This document shows positions 1 through 8,346 of a DNA stretch of 64,000 nucleotides, one piece after another. Source of the DNA: Nonomuraea turcica (GTDB lineage Bacteria; Actinomycetota; Actinomycetes; Streptosporangiales; Streptosporangiaceae); the NCBI RefSeq assembly GCF_030718205.1, contig NZ_JAUZQF010000009.1, positions 1 to 64,000 on the forward strand, given 5' to 3'. The notes beneath the pieces are model-generated. The model did not search any database. It saw only the letters and a list, made by a program, of their open reading frames with translations, and was not told the origin of the DNA. Made by a program: the position numbers and the translations under genes. How positions within the stretch are numbered: position 1 is the first letter of the stretch; the number at the start of each line of letters is the position of its first letter.

Positions 1-108
1 AGGCGGAAGCCAAGAACACCCGGTCCTCGGCTTCGACCCCGTTGTCAGCAAGGTCGTCCTGCTCGGAGATCCGGCACCCTACTGACCAGACTAATCGACG
101 CGGCTTGA

Positions 109-483
109 CAAACCAGATTCCACATAATCGCCGAGTACGTCGCCTCCGAGGGGCTGCGCCGCGAGATCCACGAGGGCCTGCAGGTCGTGGAGAACTGGAA
201 TTCGGCCAACACCGATCTGTTTTACGGCAGCGCCGGCACCATCCCCGGCAGCGACAAGGAGCACCAGGAGGTCTCCATGCTCAGCCTGCATCTGCTCCAG
301 TCGGCGCTGGTCTTCATCAACACCTTGCTGGTTCAGTCCGTCCTCAAGGACCCGGCCTGGCAGAAGAAGATGACCGACGCCGACAAACGAGGACTCTCGC
401 CGCTGTTCTGGTCCAACGCCAACCTCTACGGCACCATCGACATCGACATGGGCCGCCGCCTTGACCTCGACCTGGTCGCCTGA
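109..483 (+). pseudogene. tnpA: Tn3-family transposase, C-terminal remnant
   Basis: The frame reads from just after a TGA at 106 to the stop at 481-483. It matches the C-terminal end of Tn3-family DDE transposases: the stretch around VVENWNSANTDLFYG, a conserved ALVFINTLL-like helix, and a final LSPLFW...Y segment. About 124 residues remain of a protein normally near 1000, so catalysis is lost. There is no start codon with a ribosome binding site at the 5' end. It ends 13 bp before the convergent resolvase, so it is probably the debris of a transposon whose 5' part was deleted or lies outside the window. Family assignment is from motif memory and is firm for this domain. Confidence 0.8.
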
Positions 484-496
484 CCCTTCCCGTCGA

Positions 497-1156
497 TCAC
501 GCCGAAGGCCGAGGCAGGACGCCCTGGCCGGGTAGCAGGTCGGCCAGGGCGGTTCGCACGGCCGCCCGGCTCACCCCGTGAGCCCGTGCCAGCGCCGCGA
601 TCGAGGTGCCCTCGTGGAAGGCCGCCCGCACGTCCTCGCGCCGATCACCGTCCAGCGCGGGAGGCCGGCCGCGGTAGCGGCCTTCGGCCTCGGCGGCGGC
701 GATCCCCTCGACGGTGAGCTCGTTTTGGATGTCGCGTTGGAACTGGCCGACGGCGGTGATCACGTTGATGATGACGGCGGTGGTGGCGTCGCCTGCGGCC
801 AGGTCGTGGAAGTTCGACAGTGGTCCGGACAGGACGCGCAGGGCGACGCCGCGGGCTTGGCACCAGTTGCGGACGGCGTGGATGTCGAGCAGGTCGCGGC
901 AGAGCCGGAACAGCTCCGAGACCGTCAGGGTGTCGCCGGGGTGCGCCTTGGCGGCGATCTTGCCGAACGCGGGCCGGTCGAGGGCGGGGATCTTGGAGGT
1001 GGTGGCGGGGTCCTCGAAGAACAGGACGCCGTCGGCTGGCCGGAATCCCTCGGCGACGCCTTCGGTGCGCACAAGAAGGCCGGCCTCGGTGAGGATGTGG
1101 CGCTGGCGCAGCAGGGACTGGGTCGCGGTGGAGACGCGGGAGTAGACGATCTGCAC
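497..1156 (-). CDS. Serine recombinase (resolvase/invertase family)
   Basis: Predicted 219-aa site-specific serine recombinase that would cut and rejoin DNA through a serine-phosphodiester bond. The N-terminus reads QIVYSRVST, the resolvase beta-strand carrying the catalytic serine in YSRVS. The central part resembles the resolvase catalytic core, and the C-terminus (SIAALARAHGVSRAAV) is the helix-turn-helix that binds res. I chose the GTG at 1156 because GAGGAG lies about 6 nt upstream and homology begins there; the frame stays open to 1246 without a better signal. It converges on the Tn3 transposase remnant, so it was probably that transposon's resolvase. It looks intact. Confidence 0.85.
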   Translation of the reverse strand: MQIVYSRVSTATQSLLRQRHILTEAGLLVRTEGVAEGFRPADGVLFFEDPATTSKIPALDRPAFGKIAAKAHPGDTLTVSELFRLCRDLLDIHAVRNWCQARGVALRVLSGPLSNFHDLAAGDATTAVIINVITAVGQFQRDIQNELTVEGIAAAEAEGRYRGRPPALDGDRREDVRAAFHEGTSIAALARAHGVSRAAVRTALADLLPGQGVLPRPSA

Positions 1157-1299
1157 CGAGCTCTCCTCGGGAAGGGGTGGAGCCCGATTCTTCTGTCGGA
1201 AAATCCTGTCGTCAATTCGTGTGCAGAACCGGCCATCCGACGTCACGGTTTGTCACTCGATGTCCGGCTTCCGGGAGGGCTGGCGAGACCCGATCAGAG

Positions 1300-1329
1300 G
1301 GTGTCGTTAAATCTTCTAATCCCGACACC
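1300..1329. repeat. Inverted repeat upstream of resolvase (possible res or transposon-end piece)
   Basis: GGTGTCG at 1300-1306 is mirrored by CGACACC at 1323-1329 around an A/T-rich 16-nt centre, unusual in this GC-rich DNA. It lies about 140 bp upstream of the resolvase start, where Tn3-family res sites are found. I cannot show that it is res. Confidence 0.3.
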
Positions 1330-1619
1330 TCGGCGGCGACCCAACATCATGATCAAGACAGGCCCTCGCTCACTCCGCAGCCTGGCGGTTGGGGGCGCAT
1401 CCGGGAGCGGAGGCCAAATAGGTCTACAGTGGATCGTCTACAACAGAACTATCTGCTATGGTCTCTCTTGCTTCCCCTAAGGAGTGCAGGCGAACCACCA
1501 GGTCATCCTGATCGCTCTGGCTCATCCTGCGCCAACCCAAGACCGACACTACCCAGCAGGCCCCGCAGCCCGTCCCGACAGCCTGACCGGCCGCTTCGCC
1601 CCAATAAGGACTGATCCAC

Positions 1620-2081
1620 ATGACCAAGCCCGCCGAGCCCCGTATCCTCACCGACCAGGAACTCAGCGACCTGCTCGCCGGCCAGCAGTTCGGTGTGCTG
1701 GCCACGGTCAAGCGCAGCGGCCACCCGCACATGTCGACCGTGATGTACGGCTGGGACCCGATCGAACGGATCATCCGAGTCTCCACCACCACCGAACGCC
1801 TCAAGGCCCGCCAGGTGCGCAACAACCCGCACGTCTCCCTGCATGTGAACGGGCCCGACATCTGGTCCTTCGCCGTGGCCGAGGGGGAGGCGGAGGTGTC
1901 GGAGGTGACCACCGAGCCGGGCGATGCCACCGGCAGGGAACTGCTGGCCCTCGTCCCGGGCTTCCAGGATCCGGCCGAGGAGGCCGCCTTCCTGCGGCAG
2001 CTGGTCGAGGAGGGCCGAGTGGTGATCAGGCTGCACGTCAAGCGCCTGTACGGCACAGCCCTGGACATCGCGGGGGCATAG
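1620..2081 (+). CDS. PPOX-family (F420/FMN split-barrel) oxidoreductase
   Basis: 153-aa member of the pyridoxamine-5'-phosphate-oxidase-like split-barrel superfamily; many actinobacterial members reduce substrates with F420H2. Visible signatures are the early strand FGVLATVKRSGHPHMSTV, the W/Y-containing turn YGWDP, and TERLKARQVRNNPHVSLHV, which is the usual cofactor-proximal helix and strand. AAGGA precedes the ATG at 1620. It stands alone between the resolvase region and a MarR regulator. Substrate and choice of FMN versus F420 cannot be read from the sequence. Two other PPOX genes occur in this window (33.6 kb and 63.7 kb). Confidence 0.8.
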   Translation: MTKPAEPRILTDQELSDLLAGQQFGVLATVKRSGHPHMSTVMYGWDPIERIIRVSTTTERLKARQVRNNPHVSLHVNGPDIWSFAVAEGEAEVSEVTTEPGDATGRELLALVPGFQDPAEEAAFLRQLVEEGRVVIRLHVKRLYGTALDIAGA

Positions 2082-2132
2082 GGATGCCGACGTCGATCTC
2101 TACCCGGGGCCGGCCCAGGAGGGTGGAGGGGG

Positions 2133-2645
2133 TTAGGAACTCGGGGGCTCCGGCGCCTGAGTGTGGTGGTCCAGCAGGCGAGTGAGCAACTGCACGAGCT
2201 GGTCGCGTTCGGCGGGGGTCAGCGGGGCGAGCAGCTCGTCGTGGAGGTCGTCGAGGACCTGGTCAAGGTAGCGCAGGCGCCGGCGGCCTTGGGTGGTGAT
2301 CGTGATGACGTTGCGGCGGCGGTCGTCGGGGTCCAGGGTCCGTTCGACGAGATCGCGTTCGGCCAGTTCGTTGAGGACGCCGACCATGTCGCTGCGGTAG
2401 ATGCCGGTGCGCCGGCTCAGCGTCGCCTGGCTGGCCGGGCCGTGCTCCTGCAACGAGGCCAGCACGGCGTAGTGCCACTTGCGGGCGTCGGCCTTGGCCA
2501 GTCCCTCGTTCACCAGCCGGTCCGACTGCGCGGTCATGCCCGACAGCAGGCGGCTGGCCCGTCGGCGCAGTCTTTCCGGCGTCTTCGTCTTGCCGTCGTG
2601 TGGCATGTCAGCGGCTTCGTCTCTGCTGCTCATGATGTTGATCAT
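2133..2645 (-). CDS. MarR-family transcriptional regulator
   Basis: 170-aa winged-helix regulator. After a charged N-terminus the MarR core is clear: ASLQEHGPASQATLSRRTGI forms helices 2-3, then a recognition helix YRSDMVGVLNELAERDLVER and the beta wing DPDDRRRNVITIT. It is divergent from the NTF2-like gene at 2741, and a perfect palindrome sits in the shared spacer, so it probably represses itself and that neighbour. The start is uncertain: ATG at 2645 has AGGGG only 1-2 nt upstream, while ATG at 2633 is the alternative. The inducing ligand is unknown. Confidence 0.85.
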   Translation of the reverse strand: MINIMSSRDEAADMPHDGKTKTPERLRRRASRLLSGMTAQSDRLVNEGLAKADARKWHYAVLASLQEHGPASQATLSRRTGIYRSDMVGVLNELAERDLVERTLDPDDRRRNVITITTQGRRRLRYLDQVLDDLHDELLAPLTPAERDQLVQLLTRLLDHHTQAPEPPSS

Positions 2646-2655
2646 ACCCCTGTTG

Positions 2656-2672
2656 CGTTAGTCCCACTAACG
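2656..2672. promoter_or_regulatory. Palindromic operator, probably MarR
   Basis: CGTTAGT at 2656-2662 and ACTAACG at 2666-2672 form a perfect 7-bp palindrome around CCC, 11 bp upstream of the MarR start and in the divergent spacer. Further GTTAG half-sites occur near 2712 and 3208. Confidence 0.55.
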
Positions 2673-2740
2673 ATGTAGATTCGTTCGCGTCGGAAACATT
2701 AGAGACATGAACGTTAGCCCATCGAATGAAAGAGGACGCC

Positions 2741-3154
2741 ATGTCCACGGATACCTTGACCGCCGACCGCGTTGAGATCGCCGAGCTGTTCGCCCGCTTC
2801 GCACGCCTGCTCGATGAGAAGCGATGGGAGGACGTTGCCACCGTCTTCGCCGACGATGTGGCGGTGCACTCGCCGCGCGGGGGCGTGCTCCACGGCATCG
2901 ACGCGATCGTCGACTTCATGCGACGCAGTGACGTCGAGGGGCAGCGGGCCCAGCACCTGACCACCGACCTGCTGGCGGAGGTCGACGGCGATCGGGCGAC
3001 TGTCTCGGCTTACTCGCTCGTGTTCTACTACCGCGACGGCCAGGCGCCCCACTTCACGGGTGGCCTGCGGATGACCGGCGCCCTGGTGCGGACGCCGGCG
3101 GGCTGGCGATTCCGCGAGCAGCGGATCGCGCCCCTCTGGACCCGCGAGAACTGA
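2741..3154 (+). CDS. SnoaL/NTF2-like domain protein
   Basis: 137-aa cone-fold protein of the SnoaL-like/NTF2 superfamily. The pattern ELFARFARLLDEKRWED...VFADDVAVHSPRG and the later LRMTGALVRTPAGWRFREQRI are typical of this fold. I start it at ATG 2741 because AGAGGA lies 5 nt upstream; an ATG at 2726 has no such signal. Members include small isomerases, hydrolases and binding proteins, so no reaction is assigned. It is divergent from the MarR gene and shares its palindrome-bearing spacer, which suggests control by that regulator. Confidence 0.75.
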   Translation: MSTDTLTADRVEIAELFARFARLLDEKRWEDVATVFADDVAVHSPRGGVLHGIDAIVDFMRRSDVEGQRAQHLTTDLLAEVDGDRATVSAYSLVFYYRDGQAPHFTGGLRMTGALVRTPAGWRFREQRIAPLWTREN

Positions 3155-3252
3155 TCTCCCGGGGGCGAGTCAGGTGATCGTGCTGGTCATGCCCGGTCGC
3201 CGAAAATGTTAGTTAATTAAACGTTTATCCTTTGAATGGATTGGACTTCATC

Positions 3253-3690
3253 ATGGCCCCCACCCTGCCCTTCGGCACCGCGCTCATCGGCCAGACCGAG
3301 AAGGCCCTCAACGCGATCCTGGAGCGTCAGCTCGACGGAACCGGCATCACCGAACCCCAGTGGGTGACGCTCACGCTGACGGTGGTGAGCGGCGGAACCA
3401 TCGACCGCGCCGAACTCATCCACAAGGTCAGCAAGGCCACCAAGTTCAGCGAGGCCTCCGTGGCCGAGCGCATCACCGAACTGATCGCCGCGGGCCTCCT
3501 GCGCGTCGGCGGCGACGGCGATGTCCAGGTCAGCGATGCGGGCCAGGAGCAGTGGACCCAGGTCCGCACCGCCCTCGGCCCGATCATCCAGGGACTGTGG
3601 GGCGACCTGCCCGCTGAGGACCTCGCCGTCGCGGGCCGTGTCCTCGGCACCGTCCTGGAGCGGGCCAACGCCATTCTGGCCGGCGCCTGA
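3253..3690 (+). CDS. MarR-like winged-helix regulator
   Basis: 145-aa protein with a winged-helix core: TEPQWVTLTLTVVSGG, then RAELIHKVSKATKFSEASVAERITELIAAGLL and a short wing. The layout is MarR-like but lacks the classic DxRxxR wing motif, so it is a divergent member. ATG 3253 was chosen because similarity begins at MAPTLPFG; ATG 3232 in the same frame is possible. It sits 37 bp upstream of a haloalkane dehalogenase on the same strand, probably one transcript, so it likely controls that gene. The leader is A/T-rich with TTAATTAA at 3213-3220. Confidence 0.65.
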   Translation: MAPTLPFGTALIGQTEKALNAILERQLDGTGITEPQWVTLTLTVVSGGTIDRAELIHKVSKATKFSEASVAERITELIAAGLLRVGGDGDVQVSDAGQEQWTQVRTALGPIIQGLWGDLPAEDLAVAGRVLGTVLERANAILAGA

Positions 3691-3727
3691 AACCCCCTAG
3701 ACCAGCACAGACAAGGAAACGCCCATC

Positions 3728-4582
3728 ATGCCCAGCATCGACGTGCTCGAATCGAGGATTCACTACGAAGACCACGGCAGCGGACCCGCCATCGTCTTCC
3801 TGCACGGCAACCCCTCCTCCTCCCACATGTGGCGCAACATCCTCCCGCGGGTCGGCGCGGGACGGCTGATCGCCCCCGACCTCATCGGCATGGGCCGCTC
3901 GGGCAAGCCGGCCGGCGACTACCGGTTCGACGACCACGCCCGCTACCTGGACGCCTTCTTCGACGCCCTCGGCCTGGACGACATCGTGCTCGTCGGCCAC
4001 GACTGGGGCGGCGCGCTCGCCTTCCACTGGGCGGCCCGCAACCCCGGCCGGGTGCGTGGCGTGGCCTTCTTCGAGACGATCGTGCGCCCCATCGCCCCAA
4101 GCGAGCTCTCCGAGCAGGCCCGCGCCCACACCGCGAGGTTCCGCACCGCCGAAGGCGAGGCGCTGGTACTCGACTCGCACTTCTTCGTCGAAGCCGCCTA
4201 CACCGGGGGAGTGCTGCACCCGCTCGGCGCCGAGGACCTCGACGTCTACCGCGCGCCGTACCCCACTCGAGAGAGTCGCCGCCCCCTGCTGAACTGGACC
4301 CGGTCGCTGCCGATCGACGGCGACCCCGCCGATGTGACCGCCAGGATCAGCGCGTACGGAACCTGGCTGGCCGACAGCCGGGATGTCCCCAAGCTCCTGC
4401 TCACCTTCGATTCCTCACCCACGCTGCTCATCACTCCGGAGGTCGCCGCCTGGTGCAAGGACAACGTCGCGGGCCTGCAGGTCGAACACTGCGGCCCAGC
4501 CGGGCACCACGCGGCGGAGGACCAGCCTGAAGCGATCGCCGCGGCGCTCGCCACCTGGCTGGACCAGCAGACCCTCCGATAG
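3728..4582 (+). CDS. Haloalkane dehalogenase-like alpha/beta hydrolase
   Basis: 284-aa cytoplasmic alpha/beta hydrolase. Members split carbon-halogen bonds of haloalkanes to alcohol and halide. HGNP (26-29) supplies the halide-binding Asn; GHDWGG (90-95) holds the nucleophile Asp92 followed by Trp93; Glu116 in FFETIVRP matches the catalytic acid of subfamily II (DhaA/LinB type); His260 in GPAGHH is the general base. All key residues are present. AAGGAAA precedes the ATG. It is the second gene after a MarR-like regulator. A paralogue with the same catalytic set lies at 62841-63704. The natural substrate may not be halogenated; that part is inference. Confidence 0.85.
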   Translation: MPSIDVLESRIHYEDHGSGPAIVFLHGNPSSSHMWRNILPRVGAGRLIAPDLIGMGRSGKPAGDYRFDDHARYLDAFFDALGLDDIVLVGHDWGGALAFHWAARNPGRVRGVAFFETIVRPIAPSELSEQARAHTARFRTAEGEALVLDSHFFVEAAYTGGVLHPLGAEDLDVYRAPYPTRESRRPLLNWTRSLPIDGDPADVTARISAYGTWLADSRDVPKLLLTFDSSPTLLITPEVAAWCKDNVAGLQVEHCGPAGHHAAEDQPEAIAAALATWLDQQTLR

Positions 4583-4665
4583 TCCGCCCCATCAGGAATC
4601 CGTTCGAGCCGGGCGGAGAATCGAGACGCGCAAGGAGCCGTTCCCTGAAAGGGCTGGACCGAAGC

Positions 4666-4710
4666 CGCCGGGATCCCGTCCGATCATCGCGATCGGGCGG
4701 GATCCCGGCG
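4666..4710. terminator. Long stem-loop downstream of the dehalogenase
   Basis: Arms at 4666-4684 and 4692-4710 pair over 19 bp with one G-T-type mismatch and a 7-nt loop. No T-run follows, so it may be a factor-assisted terminator or a repeat element. It lies 84 bp after the dehalogenase stop. Confidence 0.5.
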
Positions 4711-5261
4711 TTCAGGGGATTCCCCATCGGGTTCACCTGCCGAGGGAGACCTCCCCGCCGGATCGACGACGACCTGCTACCCGCCACCGCCAAGCCGGCC
4801 GCTACAAGAAGCCGTTCCCCATGATCATCAGAGTCAGGTCCCTGCAAGACGCCGCCGCGAGCTGTCACTGGGGATCCCGGTGCGGCTACCTGTCGCGGCC
4901 ACGTGGCCGCCAGCCGCACACCTGGCCTACCGCCGCCAGCATGGCGCCCGCGACAGCGACCCGTTCTTCGTCCACCCCGCGAACGAACACGATCAAGCAG
5001 GAGGCCCACCCAGTCAGTCACATTCACCGCTCCGAAATGATCACGAACCGCAATCGTGATCTCTCACTCCGCTACCTGACGGCTGGGGACATGTTCGGGA
5101 GCGGAGGGCCGTGTAGGCCGCGACCGTCTCCTGGGCGGCCGGCAGGTCCGGCCGTCCGGTCTCGTCGAAGGACAGCACCATGTCGCCGAGCCCTTGGCGG
5201 TTGGCTGGCGCCCGACTGCACCCGGCGCCATCTCCTCGGCTCCAGCCATGCCGGTAGGGGG
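4711..5261. other. Intergenic region without a recognised gene
   Basis: A plus-strand frame (about 4838-5059) reads RRRRELSLGIPVRLPVAATW and continues to a stop, and a minus-strand frame (5041-5265) reads MVLSFDETGRPDLPAAQETV. Both look like decayed coding sequence, but I do not recognise a family. No start with a ribosome binding site is evident. Confidence 0.3.
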
Positions 5262-6365
5262 TCACTCGGCTGTCACGGGAGCCGGGCCAGGAGTATCGGG
5301 CTGTACGGCGGAGTCCTGCTCACGCAGCAGAGCCCGGGCCACGGCCGCAGTAGTGGCGGCCTCTTCACGCTGCTGTTGGGCGATTGTCAGCGCGGCCGCG
5401 AGATCGGCGAGCTCACCGCGCAGCCGTTCGGCCTCGCCGACGGCAGCAGCCCTGGCCTGATCGGCGTCGGCTCGCGCCCGGTCGGCGACAGCCGCCGCAG
5501 TGACCGCCTGCTCGCGCCGCTGCTGTTCGGCAGCTAGCGCCTGACGGAGCCGCTCGACTTCCTGGGCATGTGCCGCAGCGACGCCGACGGCCCGGTCACG
5601 CTCCTGCTCGACCGCGCGTACCCGGGTCTCCTGCGCCTGCACCTGACGGCGCAGCTCGGCGACCTCGCGCTGCCGGTCGGCAGCCTCCTCCTGCAACGTG
5701 GTGATGCGCGCCGTCGCGGCGGTGTGCAGCTCAGTGAGCTGGGCGGCCTGCTGCCGGTCCGCGTCGCGGTCGCTTTCCGCCTGGTGCTGCCGGGCGGCGG
5801 CGTCGGCGGCGGCCTGCTCGGCCTGGGCTCGGGCACTGTGGTGTTCACCGACTTGGCGCCAGGCCTCCTGCTCGTGCTCCTCGGCACGGTCGCGTGCCGC
5901 CTCGGCCTGCGCGAGGGCATGCTGGGCAGCGGTGATCTCGGCGGCGGCGGTGTTGGCGGTGGTCACGGCGCGCTGCTCGGCGGCTGCGGCGGCCGCGCGG
6001 GCTTCCTCGGCGGCCTGTTCGGCGGCCTCGACCTGGGCAAGCGCGCCGGTGCTCAGCTCGGCCAGCTGGGCGCGCAGCGCGTCTTGGGCGGCCTGCCATT
6101 GCTCACCGGCGACCAGGAGCGGGGCGAGCAGGTCCTGGGCGCGCTGCAGGGCGTTGGCGAGGGGAGCAGCGTGCGCGGTGGTGCGGGCGCGGTAGGCGGC
6201 GGCGCGGCAGGCGTCGCTGCAGTATTTGGCGCGGCTGCTGCGCCCGGGCAGGGTGTTGGCGCAGCCGGGGCCGGCGCAGCGCGGCTCTGGCTCTTGCACG
6301 GCGGTGCCCGTGTCGCTGGTCTCGGCCACCACGTCGGTTGCCGCCGCCTGTGGATCATCGGTCAT
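5262..6365 (-). CDS. Zinc-ribbon plus long coiled-coil protein (unknown function)
   Basis: 367-aa protein. An N-terminal four-cysteine knuckle (Cys30, Cys35, Cys49, Cys53, around KYCSDACRAAAYR) probably binds zinc and perhaps DNA. From about residue 70 to 340 the sequence is an uninterrupted Ala/Glu/Gln/Arg-rich heptad pattern, so a long alpha-helical coiled coil is predicted. No enzymatic motif is seen. It is divergent from a tyrosine recombinase, with a dyad in the spacer. A protein of the same architecture but different sequence is encoded at 9914-11113. KfrA-like plasmid proteins are also DNA-binding coiled coils, but their N-terminal domain differs, so I do not assign that family. Confidence 0.75.
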   Translation of the reverse strand: MTDDPQAAATDVVAETSDTGTAVQEPEPRCAGPGCANTLPGRSSRAKYCSDACRAAAYRARTTAHAAPLANALQRAQDLLAPLLVAGEQWQAAQDALRAQLAELSTGALAQVEAAEQAAEEARAAAAAAEQRAVTTANTAAAEITAAQHALAQAEAARDRAEEHEQEAWRQVGEHHSARAQAEQAAADAAARQHQAESDRDADRQQAAQLTELHTAATARITTLQEEAADRQREVAELRRQVQAQETRVRAVEQERDRAVGVAAAHAQEVERLRQALAAEQQRREQAVTAAAVADRARADADQARAAAVGEAERLRGELADLAAALTIAQQQREEAATTAAVARALLREQDSAVQPDTPGPAPVTAE

Positions 6366-6391
6366 GCCGCCACACCTTACCGTTCACAGCG

Positions 6392-6420
6392 TGCGAACGC
6401 AGCAGTTCCGATCGTTCGCA
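6392..6420. promoter_or_regulatory. Inverted repeat in recombinase/coiled-coil spacer
   Basis: TGCGAACG (6392-6399) and CGTTCGCA (6413-6420) form a perfect 8-bp dyad with a 13-nt gap, 27 bp upstream of the coiled-coil start. It could be an operator for the divergent pair. Confidence 0.45.
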
Positions 6421-6441
6421 AACGTGTCTCTGGCACCTCTT

Positions 6442-6471
6442 GACCCGTGATAATCTCGCTTATCGCGGGTC
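6442..6471. other. Dyad with TCTCGC core, candidate recombination site 1
   Basis: GACCCGTGATAA (6442-6453) and TTATCGCGGGTC (6460-6471) are inverted with one mismatch around TCTCGC (6454-6459). The 12-6-12 layout resembles tyrosine-recombinase core sites such as dif. It ends 38 bp before the recombinase start. A second dyad with the same core is at 9804-9833. Confidence 0.5.
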
Positions 6472-6509
6472 AGCGGCGATCACGCGGACACTCCGGGAAA
6501 GGGGACAAA

Positions 6510-7553
6510 GTGGGCATGGGTGAGGGCGGGCGGCTGCCGGCGGCGGGGGAGCGGCCGCTGATTTCCGGGACTCCAGAAAATGGCGGCGCGCACACCGCCG
6601 CCGACCACGCGCTCAGCGCCGACACCCGGCGCCTCATCGCCGACGGCGTGCCCGCCAACACCCGCCGCGCCTACGCCCGCCAATGGGCCGCCTTCACCGC
6701 CTGGTGCACGACCCAGGGCCGCCTCGCGCTGCCCGCCACCGGCGCCACCCTGGCCGAATACACCGCCCAGCTGTGCGCCGCCGGCCAGGCCCCGGCCAGC
6801 ATCGAGCAGGCCCTGGCCGCCGTCCGCACCATGCACCGGCTGTCCGGCCACCCCGGCCAGCCCGCCACCGAGGCCGCCCGGCTCGCGCTGCGCGCCTACA
6901 AGCGCCGGCGCGCCGAGGACGGCGGCCGCGGCCAGCGCGAGGCCCCGCCCATCACCATCGACGCGCTGCGCGCCATGGTCGGCGTCTGCGACCTGGCCAC
7001 GGGCCGAGGGCTGCGCGACCGGCTGCTGCTCGTGCTCGGCCTGGCGCTGATGGGCCGCCGCAGCGAACTGGTGGCGCTCACCCGCGACGACGTGCGCGAG
7101 GTCGCCGACGGCCTGGAGGTGACCATCCGCACCTCCAAGACCGACAAGGACTCGGCCGGCGAGACCGTCGCCATCCCCCGCGGCAGCCACCCGCTCACCG
7201 ACCCGGTCGCCTCCTGGCGCGACTGGCTCCAGGTGCTGGACCAGGCCAGACACACCGGCGGGCGGCTGCTGCGCCGCATCGACCGGCACGGCGCCGTCGG
7301 GCCCTCCCTCGGGGCCGACGCGGTCAACGTCATCGTCCGCGACCTGGCCGTCCGCGCCGGCGTGCCCTCCGCGGAGACCGTTACCGCGCACAGCCTGCGC
7401 GCCGGCGGCGCCACCGTCGCCTACGCCGCCGGCGTCCCGGTCGCGGTCATCGCCAAGCACGGCCGCTGGGCCCCGACCTCCCCCGTTGTGCTGCGCTACA
7501 TCCGGGCCGTGGACCGCTGGCGCGACAACGCGATGCGCAACGTGGGTCTTTAA
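6510..7553 (+). CDS. Tyrosine recombinase/integrase
   Basis: 347-aa site-specific recombinase of the phage-integrase family. The N-terminal core-binding (SAM-like) domain spans about residues 30-125 (NTRRAYARQWAAFTAWC). The catalytic domain carries Arg184 in GRRSEL, Lys210 in RTSKTDK, His294 and Arg297 in HSLR, His317 in HGRW and the nucleophile Tyr330 in VVLRYIR. All six catalytic residues are present, so it should be active. GTG 6510 was chosen because AAGGGG lies 5 nt upstream; ATG 6516 is an alternative. The frame runs back to 6447 through the dyad at 6442-6471, which argues against an earlier start. It is divergent from the coiled-coil gene. Confidence 0.9.
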   Translation: MGMGEGGRLPAAGERPLISGTPENGGAHTAADHALSADTRRLIADGVPANTRRAYARQWAAFTAWCTTQGRLALPATGATLAEYTAQLCAAGQAPASIEQALAAVRTMHRLSGHPGQPATEAARLALRAYKRRRAEDGGRGQREAPPITIDALRAMVGVCDLATGRGLRDRLLLVLGLALMGRRSELVALTRDDVREVADGLEVTIRTSKTDKDSAGETVAIPRGSHPLTDPVASWRDWLQVLDQARHTGGRLLRRIDRHGAVGPSLGADAVNVIVRDLAVRAGVPSAETVTAHSLRAGGATVAYAAGVPVAVIAKHGRWAPTSPVVLRYIRAVDRWRDNAMRNVGL

Positions 7554-7761
7554 CCCAATCCGCCACCTTGCACCCCCGGCCGGGACCTCGCCGTGCTGTC
7601 CGGCATGCGCGCCAGGCCAGGCGAGGACAGCCGCCCGGGCCATGCTCATCCTCCCCGCGCCCGGCAAAGGCGTCCGCGCCACCAGGCCCCTCCGCACGGG
7701 AAGTCTCCCGACCGGCGTTAACCTGCCCTCGCGCGAACCGATCGGCGAGGAGGCCAAAGTA

Positions 7762-8112
7762 GTGATCACCGCACCGGAGCCGAGGCCGGACAGGACACTG
7801 CCGGCGATCCGCGCGGCGCTGTCTCATCCGCGCGACCGGGAGGGCTTCGACGCCGGGCTGCCGGTGGTCGTTGAGCAGGCCCAAGCCGCGGGCGACTGGC
7901 GCGGAGTCGAGGAATTCACCCAGACCTGGTGGATCATCGCGTGCGTCAGCATGCAGGACCCCGAGGACCGGCAGCGGGTCTGGGACACGGTCGACGACAT
8001 CCAACGCAAGATCGAGCGCGGCGAGGAGATCCCCGGCGTCCCGCTGGACGAGGTGCTCGCCAGGCGGGCCGCCCGCCGGGAGACGCCCACGCCGGACGGC
8101 GAACGCTCATGA
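7762..8112 (+). CDS. DUF6247-like small protein
   Basis: 116-aa acidic protein. AIRAALSHPRDREGF, GVEEFTQTWWIIACVS and a long C-terminal helix rich in Glu/Arg resemble DUF6247, a family of small actinobacterial proteins of unknown function often encoded in pairs that look like toxin-antitoxin units. GTG 7762 is preceded by AGGAGG with 8-nt spacing; no better start exists. It lies about 210 bp downstream of the recombinase on the same strand. A 42-aa frame overlaps its stop by ATGA. Family assignment is from memory of the W-x-x-IA core and is moderate. Confidence 0.6.
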   Translation: MITAPEPRPDRTLPAIRAALSHPRDREGFDAGLPVVVEQAQAAGDWRGVEEFTQTWWIIACVSMQDPEDRQRVWDTVDDIQRKIERGEEIPGVPLDEVLARRAARRETPTPDGERS

Positions 8113-8237
8113 TCCCTCAGGCGCCTAAGCGCGCCACCGCCCTGGTGGCACGCGGACGGACGGCGGCGCTGGGCGTGCACCTGCAGGCGGAGCCGGGACG
8201 GCACCGTACGAGAGCGCGACAGGGAGTGCCGCAATAG
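8109..8237 (+). CDS. Possible 42-aa partner of DUF6247 gene
   Basis: ATG 8109 overlaps the TGA of the DUF6247-like gene (ATGA), which suggests translational coupling. The 42-residue product (MIPQAPKRATALVARGRTAA and on) is basic and matches nothing I know. In related loci a longer toxin-like gene follows DUF6247, so this may be a shortened remnant. Confidence 0.3.
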   Translation: MIPQAPKRATALVARGRTAALGVHLQAEPGRHRTRARQGVPQ

Positions 8238-8346
8238 TCGCCTGAGGTCTTGTGGGTGCATGGCCGTGGCGCCCTCTCCCCTCGGAGCGCGGCCATCGCC
8301 TGGACAAGCCCTCGTCTGTGGTCGCGGGCCGTTGATCACAGGCCGA

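Noticed and set aside
6442..6471. Chromosomal dif site
   Set aside because: Geometry is similar, but its placement beside a non-XerC/D-like recombinase and a second site with the same core at 9804 argue for an element-specific site; the strand-exchange core also differs from dif sequences I remember.
6480..7769. Long minus-strand frame of 429 codons opposite the recombinase gene
   Set aside because: Its product is Gly/Ala-rich without motifs, as expected from the antisense of high-GC coding DNA, while the plus strand encodes all catalytic residues of a recombinase.
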